The position numbers and the translations under genes were made by a program. A stretch of DNA of 64,000 nucleotides from Trichoplax sp. H2 (Eukaryota > Placozoa > Uniplacotomia > Trichoplacea), in contig NOWV01000056.1 in assembly GCA_003344405.1 (NCBI GenBank), positions 248,001-312,000 on the forward strand, given 5' to 3'. Shown here one piece after another: positions 24,746 through 36,393 of the stretch (its first letter is position 1; every line of letters begins with the position of its first letter). Below the pieces are notes generated by a model. The model ran no database searches. It had not been told where the DNA came from and was given only the letters and a program-made list of their open reading frames with translations.

Positions 24746-27700
24746 TTATCTTCTACTAGAACGAGCTGAGGCTGTAGGTGGTGGGGGTGGGCCCATTTTA
24801 TGTAATTGATCGATATAGTCCAATAGCATTTCCTCTCTACGCTCCTTGACGCAGTCCAAAATTAAGTATCTTTTATCATTCTAATGTTAAATACAAAAAA
24901 TTGAAAATTCATTTTTTAATACTAGCTTTTAGAGAATACGAGTATGTTTATAAAGATGGGCAACCGTGTACACATTTTACCTTTAATATCTGATGGATTT
25001 CCCTCCAATGTGTATCAGTCGATTCAATCAATTCTTTTGACCTAATTAAAATATTTCGGATGAGTTTTTTAAATTGGATGAAGTGAAATATCGTGGTGTA
25101 ATTGAACATAAATTATTATAAATGTACATTGTACTTACTTATGGGTGATACATTTAATCTCTTTTAGTAATTCAGTAAAATCTAGCTTGGCTTGGTCTAG
25201 TCTATCTCGCTGATACTTGTCGAATACTGCTTCTCGTTTCTACGCGCAATTCAGATAGGATTAATCGAACATAATCGTAAAATGAAATTAGTTTCGTATA
25301 CTCTCACCGAATCACTTGAGCTAAATTTACTGTAACGTGGGTCATCACGAAGCCCTTTCTTAACGGTCTTCCATCGAGCCAACAGAGATGTCTTAATATT
25401 TAATTAAATATCACATTAGCTGCATTGCTGAATATTTTCATAAAAGGCTACACAAAATTGAAATAAACACTGGAACTCATACATCAGCCTCGTTCAACAT
25501 TGCCAGAAAATGTTTCTCTTTCTTAGCATATAATTTATCGACATGCTTCTTAAATATAATTTCCCTTTCGGAACTTTCTAGTATAGAACAATTTTCATAT
25601 CGTCGATCTTTACGAAGGATATGACGAGCTTCCTTCCAATCAAGATCCGGATCTCTAATCTATTATTATTCCGAATATAAATATAATATTTTCCAGTCGC
25701 TTACGTATATTACAAGCAACTAAGATGAGATCTGTCATAATATTGCTAAATTGTACCAGATCCGTCAGCAAAGCCGAAAATTGATCTTTTGCTTCGTCTC
25801 TTCTATGATGAACTCTTTCTCGATCCAACTCTCTTGCATGCTCGTTTAGTGCCTGTCTCACCTGCTCTTCGCGCGCTCGAATACTAGCTTCTACACGCCT
25901 TTTACGATCTAAATCTTCGTCATTATCCTAACGAAATGTACTTAAATTCAGTTACCTGTAGTTGCGTTTCAGTCAAGTTCATATTTGTGCTAACCTTAGA
26001 TTTTATTATTTCCTGTATATACTGATTAAACAGTTCTTGTCGTTCACGCGAGCCACCCACTCCTTTGTATCTATCATCTCTATCAAACCGATACTTGATT
26101 TTATCCCACTTTGAATTTTCATGAATAGACTTGACTTCTTGCAACATAGCGAAAAAATTTTCTTTCATCTGCCAAATAAAACAAATTTGTTTGAGACAAT
26201 TTATTTCAATATTAGTATTCTTGCAGTCATTTAGTAAAGGTTAAGTTAAATCAATCAAACACAAACCCTTTCCTGCTTTTGCTGAGATTTTTCCTTCTGA
26301 TGCTTTCTAATTTCTAAAATGTGCTCATTAAAGAGACCCTCACGCTCCCGCATTTTTTCTATACCTTTAAACCGACTGTCCTTTGCGTATTTTGAGGCAA
26401 AATCACTAAAGTTTGACCTTCACGTACAGGTAAGCCACAACAGATCGAAAATTAGGGATTTAGTAGCGTGTAATGAAACGTTATACGATTTTCGCTAAAA
26501 TATTACAAGAAACGATTTCTACAGCGCAATCATTTATCTAGTTGAAATTTCCACTGCTTAATCTGAATTTTCAATTAAATGCTGTTACAGCGTATATTTA
26601 AATGTGAAACAGTCAGGATATTAACGCAAGCAGGCAACTTTGCAGACCATAATGGGTAATTTAATGTACACAAGGTATATTTGATACACTTTGGGTCCCA
26701 AGTCAGATTTTATAAATCTCTAGATACAGGGAATAAAATGAGCTACAAGGCCACTGAAGTTACTCTATGCTGTGATTCAGGCAAATTTTAAAAAATATAA
26801 AAGTAATATTTTACTTTTCTATCGAAAATTCTTACATGAACAATGAACTTGAAGCTGCAAGACTACAGCTCAGAGCACAATATTTAATGACTAGCTAATT
26901 GTAGGAAACAATCATTAAAAAGTAATTCAAATCTTCTAATTATACAAGGAATACTTGCGCCAAACAATATCGAAATTGGAGTCTTTAAGGTATAACTTTA
27001 ATTCAAAAGTTACATACTTGCTTGACAATTTTGCTTCCACTAATAACTGTTGAAAATTTTCTTTTTGTTTCCGAATCTTATCGCGTCTTTCTTTCCTTTC
27101 TTCATCAGCACGTACTCGAATAAAATCCTCAAACACCTGCTTACGATCTTTGTTAGGCAATAATAAATAACGAGGATCGAATACAATTTTGGGTTTTTCC
27201 TTATCCCAAGTAGAAAATGCAGATACCTAATAAATTAAGAGTCGAAATTTAAATTACCAAAATAAATGTCAGATCTGGAATCTTAATACTACAGTAATTA
27301 TGTTGTAGATAATATTGATAACTACGGCTCTTCACAGTAAGATAATTGATACGTGTGCATAGTTTCTCCTTACACTGCGCTCACGGAGCATAGTCATAAA
27401 CTGGTTCACCCGTTCTTCTTGTGACAATGACTCCCTCAATCGAGCTGCTTCTTGTTCAGCAGCTCTTCTCTTATCAAATTCAACCTCTTCGTCTATAGGT
27501 TTCTCCGCTATTTGATCATCGTTAGGATTTTCTTCAATATGTGCAGTATCAGCATCAACGGGTGCTTGACCATCGCTAACCGCACTCTCCTCCATGCTGC
27601 CGTCACTGTCATCAGACTCTTCACCAGATCTTTTACGGCATTAATAATATATTTGAAATTAGCTTTTATCATTTTAAGGCATGCAAATATATTATTAGTT

Positions 27701-29638
27701 GAAGCAATTACGTGCAGCTTGCTTACTTGAACTTTTTAGTCGGTTGTTCAATTTCTTTTTTTGTATTTCCTAATGCCATAGCCGCATTGAAAGAATTATT
27801 GTATTAGAACCAAATCGAGTTCATTGTCAAGTAATTATACTGCACATGTACACTGTAAGTATGGACTAGTAACGATATTTTATGTGATTACTTCAATCTG
27901 ATGCTGCGCTAACAATTTTTAAATATTATCAAAAGTTATCAGCTATACCATCCCCATAAGGTCCAGCTTTCAATAATTCAGTAACATCGGTATTATCTCC
28001 TAAATCTTCTGGTATTTTCCAGGATGAGGTGCGCGACATTGGATTATAAAAGAAATGTTTGCTATCATTTGTCCATACCAAACACCAAGCACTATTTTTA
28101 ATAGCTTTCCTAGCGATAGGTTTAGTCTTTCTTGCGTCTACATAGAACAACAACAACGAGGTACATTCAATACAAATTATCAGCAATAATTGTTTAGAAA
28201 CGAAGATGTTGTATTCAATAAATTGAGAGTAAGCGAAATTTAAGATCATTATACCTTTCGATTGCTCTGTAGTATGTATTTTATTGTCTGATTCTTCATT
28301 ACCTGTAAAATGGAAATACTTTTATATAAGAACGTAACGCCTAGATAATTGTTATGTACTAGTTGGATGTCATAGTAGCTAATTGTGCTAAGAGGATGTT
28401 TATCTTACTAAACAAAGTTACACGTACAACTTACAAGGAATAGCACGATAAATTAATGATGACAAACTATGGTCATACTTGCTATTAACTTATTTGGTGG
28501 CCTTAACATGGGCATGTTGGCTAGTGCTGGTGGTGGCAGCATCATCGGCGGCAACATCATTGACGGGCCTTCTAAAGCTGCTGGTTTTTCCCACTTCGAT
28601 TCCATTGTACGAATATTGTAGTAATAAACTCTTCCATCGGCATTTTTATGTTCACTCCATTCTGAGAATTTTGGCTGCGGCATAAATGGAGGTCTTAACA
28701 TTGGAGGGTGAGGCAAGGTGGGGGCAGGTGGTTGAGCCACAGCATCTTTAGGCTTATCCCAGGATGATTCTTTAGTACGTGTGTTATAATAGTAAACTTT
28801 GCCATCAGAGTTCTTGTGTTCAAGCCATACATCGTTGTTACTATCAACCAACATCATACTTGCAGCGTGCTGTTGACGTGGTTGTTGCTGTTGCGGTTGT
28901 TCTGTTGGTGGCTTATTACTTCCACTAAGAACCTAGATTACGTTTGACAGATAAAGCACACGTTAATGTATCGCTACATCTATAAAGGTGTAATCTTTTA
29001 TGAATGGAATGAGTAAGTGATTGAAACGGCCTTGGTGTTTATTAACTATTGTTATTAGTCTATATGCTACTTATAAGATAGCTTTTTGGAAACCAATCCT
29101 TACTAATACTGTGCAACGCTGAAATCAACGACATTTATAAGTAGGTTGGATTTTTCAGCAATTGTTTGTGGAACATAGAGTACTGAATACTACACGTACA
29201 ATACAGTATGATAATTTTGGGGATTCGTAATAAGATACGAATATCACGTCCATCTATTCAACGTCTCTTCAATGCTTATACATTGGCTCATGTGAAGGCT
29301 GAATGCTTGCATTATTCATCCTTACAGACATTGAATTACAATTATGCTGAATGTATGCATATCATGAACAACAGAAGTCTTGGTACCTGTGGTGGGACAC
29401 CAGGAGGAGCCATGGTTCCTAGGCCAGGAGCAGCTGGTGGTTGGCCTGGTGGAGCAACATTAGCCATCGGCATAGGTGGTGGCTGACCGGTAGGATTTAG
29501 TGCCATGGTTACTGGACGTATTGGCTGTGGTGGTGGCGGTGGTAAATTTGCAGCATTACCCGGCGAAGCATTGGTAGAATCGCTAATTGGTGGTCGAAAC
29601 ATGATGTGTCTATTTGGCAATGACATTATTTTATTCAT
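24746..29638 (-). CDS. TCERG1: Transcription elongation regulator 1 (CA150)
   Basis: TCERG1 is a nuclear factor that couples RNA polymerase II elongation (FF domains bind the phosphorylated CTD) to splicing (WW domains bind proline-rich SF1/U2 factors). Exons, 5' to 3': 29387-29638, 28479-28932, 28255-28302, 27949-28137, 27727-27769, 27374-27629, 27018-27226, 26267-26417, 25995-26168, 25757-25927, 25483-25659, 25308-25391, 25139-25239, 24981-25041, 24746-24880. Phases close; 834 aa (human about 1098; the human Gln-Ala tract is absent). Seen: Pro/Met-rich N terminus; WW1 ([16 protein letters not shown]), WW2 ([16 protein letters not shown]), WW3 ([15 protein letters not shown]); acidic linker; six FF domains, beginning with [20 protein letters not shown] and ending [20 protein letters not shown] terminus [15 protein letters not shown], as in vertebrates. 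The first coding exon is least certain: ATG at 29638 is assumed, and an upstream exon could extend it. It is divergent from NAGK. Confidence 0.93.
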
Positions 29639-29953
29639 TAATGATCAAGAGTTCTCACCCCGGTCAGTAGTAATAGCAGTTGTAATCTATAGATCTAATT
29701 AAGATTATTAGATAGTGTAAACACAGCAGACTGTTGGGTAATTAATAGATAAGCTGAAATGGATCCTTAAACTTTGAACTTTAACTGGTTTATTTATCAA
29801 TATGATCAGGGATCTGGACAGCACTGGATTCATAATATTTTTTCTTTTATTTAGATGGAGTTTACACAGGTTGATTTTTAGATTATGGTGGATACAGAGA
29901 ATGCAACGCTTAGAATAAAATGATTTATTTATCGGTTGTGAAGTTCTTCTTAC

Positions 29954-29977
29954 CTGTGATAGTCGATGGTGGGCCCA
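29954..29977 (-). other. Possible 24-nt 5' exon of TCERG1
   Basis: On the minus strand a good acceptor (TTTCCCATTGCAG) and a strong donor (GTAAGA) bracket only 24 nt about 320 bp upstream of the TCERG1 ATG. It could be an untranslated or alternative 5' exon. Its frame is open (8 codons), so coding use cannot be excluded. It may equally be coincidental splice-site spacing. Confidence 0.25.
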
Positions 29978-30329
29978 CTGCAATGGGAAAAATGAAATGA
30001 AAGCTGGAGCTTTTTTTCTGTAACTATTGGCTCAGTGAGTGTGCAAGCAGCTTGTACGTCCACTCGTTGTCACTGTAATGGATTTGGTATAGCGAAGACG
30101 CTGACAATAATGCCTTATTAGAAATGAACAAAATAGAACTTTTAAGATTGTCATACAGGATCGATACAACAAGTCATTCTTTCATTGATTTTCCAGTTTT
30201 AACAAGGCAATTTATTCCTTACAAGGGAAAACTTTAGTTGTTTCTGGTAAGAGAATTGGAGGACAAGTTCTAGAGCTCAGCCATTTTGATTTTAAGCAGA
30301 CCAGCTTAGCTACCAGCTGCAAATTGTTC

Positions 30330-30830
30330 CAGTACCTACATCTCAACGTACAGTAGACTGTACTGTAGGTAGAGGTACTGTATGCACTCAGTACAGTACA
30401 GTACATATTGTACTGCGTACTGTACCGTACTGTACCGTACTGTACTGGCTTCTCAGAGTGGTCTGTGACTGGACAGACGGGCACTGGACAGTATGGACTG
30501 CGCATAGAAGAGGTACAGTACTGTTCAGTGTTCACTACTGTTCTATATGTAGAGTAGAGTACACATCCCGCAACTTCTCTCTACCGAAAAATGAGAATTG
30601 GAGTATCTTATTACTTAGGTTGTATTAGCTTAAGTTGCTCAGGATTAAAATTGAATAATAATCAATTACTACTGTTTAGCCTAAGTTCCTCTAGGACTCC
30701 AAGCTCACAGCTAAGCTGAGTTCTTCAGTATACTGTACCATATCGACGGTGTACACTGCAATAGACAGTCATACTGTGGTGTATACTGAACGTGCTGTTC
30801 TACTGTACTGTACTGTAGGGTAATATTATT
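30330..30830. repeat. GTAC palindrome cluster, TCERG1/NAGK interval
   Basis: Dense runs of GTACAGTAC/GTACTGTAC and TACTGTACTGTAC occur at 30345-30450 and 30510-30545, with a sparser group at 30725-30820. Many copies are imperfect palindromes around GTAC, able to form cruciforms or hairpins. The cluster lies upstream of the TCERG1 start, in the region shared with divergent NAGK. The minus-strand open frame across it (30212-30535) is a repeat by-product. Confidence 0.8.
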
Positions 30831-31239
30831 TCCAGCGGAGATGCATTGCTAACTCGACTTATACTGTCGATTTGTTGCGATTTTAGCGAATAATTCCATC
30901 TCCCGGACCCAATGGATTGTCATGATTATGAGTGATGTATTTTGAATGATCGCTAATATGAAGTAAAAGACGATCTGATTCATTACAATATCGTTGAATG
31001 GAGTTGGCAAATGGGTATAGTGATACTGGGTAGTCTCTTCTCTTCGTGGACTACTAACATACCAATATTACTGTCCTAGTCCAAGCCACAACATACTGTT
31101 GTCTACTGTACTATACAGTAGGAGATTTCAAGCTTGTAACCCATTTTACGGGAAAAGTCGAGAATATCTCCAGAAATAACAAGCAAATTGGCATTCGCAA
31201 GTTCTTAGGCTACAACCAAATATAGAATTGATCCAGTTT

Positions 31240-31516
31240 GGGCCTGATTGAGCTTATACAATTCTATGTTTTCAGGGTGCCATCGATAATGATCACGCTG
31301 TCCTGTTTGGGCATGATTGACATTATACAATTCTATGTTTTCAGGGTGCCATCGATAATGATCACACTGTCCTGTTTGGGCCTGATTGACATTATACAAT
31401 TCTATGTTTTCAGGGTGCCATCGATAATGATCACACTGTCCTGTTTGGGCCTGATTGACATTATACAATTCTATGTTTTCAGGGTGCCATCGATAATAAT
31501 CACGCTCAGTACAACC
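31240..31516. repeat. 69-bp minisatellite, 4 copies
   Basis: Four head-to-tail copies of a 69-bp unit start near 31241, 31310, 31379 and 31448. Each contains TTATACAATTCTATGTTTTC, AGGGTGCCATCGATAATGATCAC and CTGTCCTGTTTGGGC. Copies differ at only a few positions (CATGATTG/CCTGATTG; CACGCTG/CACACTG), so expansion is recent. As 69 is divisible by 3 and the unit lacks stops in one frame of each strand, it opens long frames both ways (23-residue repeats); I regard both as non-coding. Confidence 0.95.
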
Positions 31517-31954
31517 CTTTACAAACCCAATTGTCACCCCCTGAGTACAGTGGTGACACTTACATAACTCTACATGCAATTATTATTTATAAAACTTAGC
31601 TTACATGATAGGTAGGAGGTATGCTCATTATTTGAGCTTGATGCTGCAACATTAGAGCTTAATGCTGCAACATTAGAGCTCGATATCACAATACTCCACA
31701 GTACAGTAGAGTAGAGTACAGTACAAACCAAACTCGCTACAGTACATACTTTCAATTGGGTTTGTACTGTACAAACCCAATTATCACCCCCTGAGTACTG
31801 TAGAGTACAGTACAGTACTGTACAGTAGAGTAGAGTAGAGTACTGTACACTACAGTACTTTACACTGTATAGTACTGTACAGTACAAACCAAACTCGCTA
31901 CAGTACATACTGTACTTTCAGGGGGTGACCATTGGGTTTGTAAAGGGTGTACCA
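31509..31954. repeat. Foldback element with about 40-bp inverted ends
   Basis: The segment TTTACAAACCCAATTGTCA (within 31509-31550) recurs in inverted orientation at about 31911-31954 with few mismatches, flanking about 360 bp. A third copy of the end sequence (31773-31800) abuts a perfect internal palindrome, 14-bp arms around one base, at 31754-31782 (AATTGGGTTTGTAC and its complement). The interior is filled with GTACAGTAC-type repeats. There is no ORF of note. It looks like a MITE-like foldback or a repeatedly inverted segment. It ends about 80 bp upstream of the NAGK start codon. Confidence 0.7.
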
Positions 31955-32037
31955 TACAGTGGCTTTCACTATCCCACGCAAATTGGCGATTTCCTTCTTT
32001 CCACTGCAAAGTAGGCATCAAGGTATTGGTTAGCATT

Positions 32038-35000
32038 ATGGCCAAGTTTTATGGCGGAATTGAAGGGTAAGGGCAATATGCTATCTTCTTTAGCTTGATC
32101 GAGTTCATTGCACAATGCCATTATTCTACCTGTAGTAACTATATGATGATGGAAAGTATACCTAATGCATGGTAACACACAACCTCAGTCGTCTACGACT
32201 CGTCTTGTCACAGGCCTTGACGTACAGAACTGTATATAAACCAGGAATATTTCTATTGATTGATTGTCAATGGTTCTATCATCGATCGTTTAAAGTATTC
32301 ATCAATGCTAGTAGCTACTATCGTACTGTCTATAAAATTCAATGGATTACTAGTACTCATTAGCTACTGTTGATGATTCCGTCATCATGTTTCAAAACGA
32401 TGCGTAATGACTGTACATGCAGACCAAGTGGACAGTTGTCCATCACCGGTATCATTTATCCTACAGTAATACTCTACCCTTCTATCAATGAAAATGATGA
32501 TGTTAGATCAACATTATCAGTAATGCATTGATTGACTATGGCCAAAATTAGCCTAAGAGTATTTCATTTCTAAAACATATTTTCAATATCAACGAGCGCT
32601 GATGTGCAGATTGGAAATTAGGCATTACATGGAAATCGATCAATATTACCCGATCAACATCCTATACTGTAGACTACAGTATACGATACATTGCATTCAC
32701 TCAGTATTCAACGAGACGCTTATAACATGACAACATACGAGTATTGCATTAGCTAACAACCATTTCCAATCAAATTAGAGGTTGTTGGTATCATCATCAT
32801 CATCATAAAATCCCCTTAATCGTATTCTAGTTGGAAAGTAAATAAATATTACCTCTTTAGCATTAGTAGCATTAATTCTACAAGACACTTGATAACATCG
32901 CTAATCTAGCCGTTCTCACTCATTCATTTCTTTTCAGTGGTGGCTCAACGTCCAACATGATTATTATGGATTCTACGGGACAAATTATAGGACGTAGTTA
33001 CGGTACCGGAACTAATCCATGGGTAAGATTAATAACAGTAATTGATGCACGTGTATAATGATATATTCATAGACGACTTCGTGGATGCTGATAGACAAAG
33101 ATGAGCTGGTATTCGCTACTATGGTACACTGTAGTATCCATTCATACAGTATGATGTCTATTCACAACATATTTACCTTACTGTACCAGTGAACACTATT
33201 CAGCATGGGTTTCGCTGTCTACGCTCGGCCTAAAATGGATCAGCAATCGTAACAACTGTGCTAACCTGTTCATTGCTAGTTTTGCTTAATTCATCTCAGT
33301 ATTCTACTGACACACGAAAGAGATTCTATAATAACAATAACTGCGATTTGAATCTGAACTTATTATTCATAAATCCTACATAGCTTATTGGTCGTGATGA
33401 ATGCGTTGATAAAATTAAAGAGTTATCTGATGAATGTAAGCGAAATGCCGGTCTGAGTCAAGATCAGCAACTGCAAATCCTGGTATGTTATATATTCTAT
33501 ATTTTAAGCGGAATAAGATTGAATTTTCTTCTCTATGCCTTTTTATGTAGGCTAACACAATGGATGACATTTTAATAACTATTATTATTATCGATAGCGA
33601 CCGTTATTAACAGTCAAATAAGCTACCAGTACATACACAATTCTCTTACTACTATATTACAAAGTATTCTTATAAGCGTATATATACTGCATATCATGTA
33701 AATTTTCAAGTAAAATTGCATCTGTACATAACTCATGAACTGTTGAATAGGGAATGTCAATAAGTGGTACTGAATCACAAAGTACACAAGATGAAATTAT
33801 TGGCAAACTTCATGATCGCTATCCTAATCTTAGCAAAAGCTATTATATGTGCAATGATACATTTGGCTCGCTAGCTACCGGCTTTGAAGCTGGTAAGAAA
33901 CATGGATAACATTGATTAAGGATCTATCGATACAATAGTTCGAGATGAGCTTGTTACGATCCAAGCGCGACAGCTTTAAAATTGTTTTGCTTTATTTTTA
34001 AAGAAGGCTATATTTTTAGTACACTTATTTATCTCTCTTATTAGGAATTGTTCTGATATCTGGCACGGGATCTAATTGTTTATTAATCAATTCTGATGGT
34101 ACAACTCGTAATTGTGGTGGCTGGGGTCATCAATTAGGGGATCATGGTGGAGGTAATTGTACTGTAAATGTAAATTTATGCTTCTGCTCTGTTCATATTT
34201 CTTGAACTACATAATTCTAGGCTACTGGATAGCGCATAAGGCAATTACTACCATTTACTATCACTGGGACAATTTCGAATTATCCAAGCATGATATTGGA
34301 AAAGTAGAGAAGCTTCTAAGGGAATATTTTCACGTAGGCTCAATTGATCTTAATTGTAGTGTATACGCCTACTTTTATTTTCGTATTATATTCTTGAATT
34401 TCAATTTATTGAAAATCGTATACTCTTATGCATCAAAAATACTTACTTCACTAGGTGGAAGATAAGAACGATATTTTACCACATTTCTACACTAAATTTG
34501 AAAAAGGCTTTGTGGCAAAGTTTTGCACCGCATTAGCTGAGGGTATACAAAATCGCTACTTGTAATTTTGACAACATTTGTAAGCGCAATACTAAGTACT
34601 ACATTAATATAACCCACTCTTTATTTCTTTGAAGTGGCCAATACTGGTGACCCACTGGCATGTGAAATCTTCAAAGAGGCAGGTTATACCTTAGGGAGAC
34701 ATGTTGCAGCTGTTTCCCCCTTCATAGAAAAGGTATGAGTATGGATTGTATTTTTACGCTATAATGTTCACATTGGCGAAATTTATGGATATATGTATGA
34801 AAATAACCACACCGATGCTATCCGATATTTACAAGATTCTATAGTCTAATCACGAGTAATATTGAGACGAACTAGTGGAAAACTGATATTATCGTGATTA
34901 AAAAACCATAAATGCTGTATTTATCTTATCGCCATAAAACTGTTTTGCCATGTAGCCTTTACTGGAACAAGAAAATGGAGTTGCTATTTTGTGCGTAGGT

Positions 35001-35304
35001 TCGGTTTGGAAAGGCTGGAACCTGCTAAAAGCTGGTAGGACATCTATTTATTAAATGTTAATTATAGTACAATTGAATCTCTTTTCTATTATTTAGTACT
35101 TTGCCTATTTCGTACTTGTTAGGCTTCTTACAAGGAATTCATAGCACTACTGACAGTCAACGGTTGATTAAAAAATTCCAGTTGGCTACCTTAAAGGAGA
35201 GTTGCGCTGTTGGAGCCGCTATACTTGCTGTTAAAGATAAGAAAGATCAATTAGTCGTTGACTGCTCTAAGAACGTTGATATATTTTTTAAGCATACTTT
35301 CTAA
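32038..35304 (+). CDS. NAGK: N-acetyl-D-glucosamine kinase
   Basis: NAGK phosphorylates salvaged GlcNAc with ATP to GlcNAc-6-phosphate in the cytosol (amino-sugar salvage; BadF/ASKHA fold). Exons: 32038-32066, 32938-33022, 33384-33482, 33751-33892, 34045-34152, 34221-34360, 34455-34542, 34635-34732, 34956-35034, 35123-35304. Phases close; 349 aa (human 344). The 29-nt first exon encodes [10 protein letters not shown], joining GGSTSN to form the phosphate-1 loop. Other signatures: [22 protein letters not shown], the catalytic-base region MCNDTFGS with Asp at residue 107 (same number as in human), [43 protein letters not shown], and near the end [14 protein letters not shown] and [13 protein letters not shown]. 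The last exon is taken from the acceptor at 35121-35122, which alone keeps frame and homology (G-FLQGIH). It is divergent from TCERG1; exon 1 lies just downstream of a foldback repeat. Confidence 0.93.
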
Positions 35305-35504
35305 TCAGTACTCATTAATAATCAGTCTATGAAATTTTTTCGATAGCTTTTATCTTTAGACTGGCTGTTAAATGTAAAAATTGTCGATAATCTTGATTAT
35401 TTTATTTTTTAAAAGAATTGGTTGCTTATAATTGGTAACTGTGTTCTTGTTAGTCAATTAATTGATATTTTTCGACATATAGTCAGTACTACAATATCGT
35501 AGAC

Positions 35505-36393
35505 ATGTGTTGCTATGAATTGTATTACGTCCATGAAGGAATTAGTACAGATTTAATTGTTAATTGTGATCAGATATTTTTCAACCCTATTAGAAGACAA
35601 AACATATCGTATGTTCATTCATTAATTTTTATGCATTGATTACGGTCTTCATTGCCTACAACCAAATATTTTGATTGCTTTCAAACGAAGACAAACTTGT
35701 GTTCTTTGTGCAGATATGACGGCAAAGCGGAATTTTACGTTTGATAGCGAGTGATTTATACCTCATGTCATAGGATGTGTTGTATTAGTGAACCTCAGAC
35801 ATTGTATATCAAAGAAATTATAACACATTTTTAATAAAATATTTCCTGACAAACCCTCCAAGTTAACACCAATAATAGCTGCTGGGTATGCATTGATGGA
35901 CGATATTGAAATACAAATATCCAATTATTTTACTGCATTAAGTACTGCAATAATCGTTCGATTACAGTTTTGTTTCTATATAGCAGAATGAATTGTACTC
36001 TACAGAATGATATGGGTAGATTGTCAAGCATACAGCCTAATAATTACAACTTTTATAGTGGTAGTTAATGTTGAAGATTAGCCGGAACTAATTAATTATC
36101 GCTAATTCAGTACATATGCTTGCTAGAAATCTGATCTTCTGAAGAGGCCTTATGAAGTCGATTTACTCGCTAAGAAAATTTTATTAAAAATTAAGAATTA
36201 AATATTAAACAATCTAGGATAAGAATTATTTAACCCTTAGGCAATATCTTGCCGAAAAGATGGTTATCCTCAACCTATATTTGCAGCTAATACTAAATTT
36301 TACGAAAATGAACGGGGATTATTTACAGAAGATAGATATAAATTTTATCAGTTTAACAAATACATGATCTATGGTGATAAAGTGACGTTCTAG
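35505..36393 (+). CDS. Possible small gene, unknown, three exons
   Basis: The last exon is the best supported: 36241-36393 follows a clean acceptor (TTAACCCTTAG), is open for 50 codons with good composition (SCRKDGYPQPIFAANTKF, then RGLFTEDRYKFYQF) and ends TAG at 36391. Upstream pieces that fit in phase are 35505-35608 (ATG start, strong GTATGT donor) and 35714-35738 (acceptor TTTGTGCAG), giving a hypothetical 93-aa protein rich in Tyr, Phe and Cys, without signal peptide or membrane segment. The middle 25-nt exon is the weakest link. I recognise no family. It follows NAGK by 200 bp on the same strand and ends overlapping the PPIL4 stop codon on the other strand. A 3' part of a longer missed gene is an alternative. 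Confidence 0.33.

Noticed and set aside
31205-31579. Minus-strand 124-codon frame with 23-residue repeats
   Set aside because: Generated by the 69-bp minisatellite, which opens the opposite strand equally; treated as a repeat rather than a gene.
35097-35122. Extra coding at the start of the last NAGK exon (acceptor at 35095-35096)
   Set aside because: That acceptor gives the wrong phase; the acceptor at 35121-35122 restores frame and matches human NAGK.
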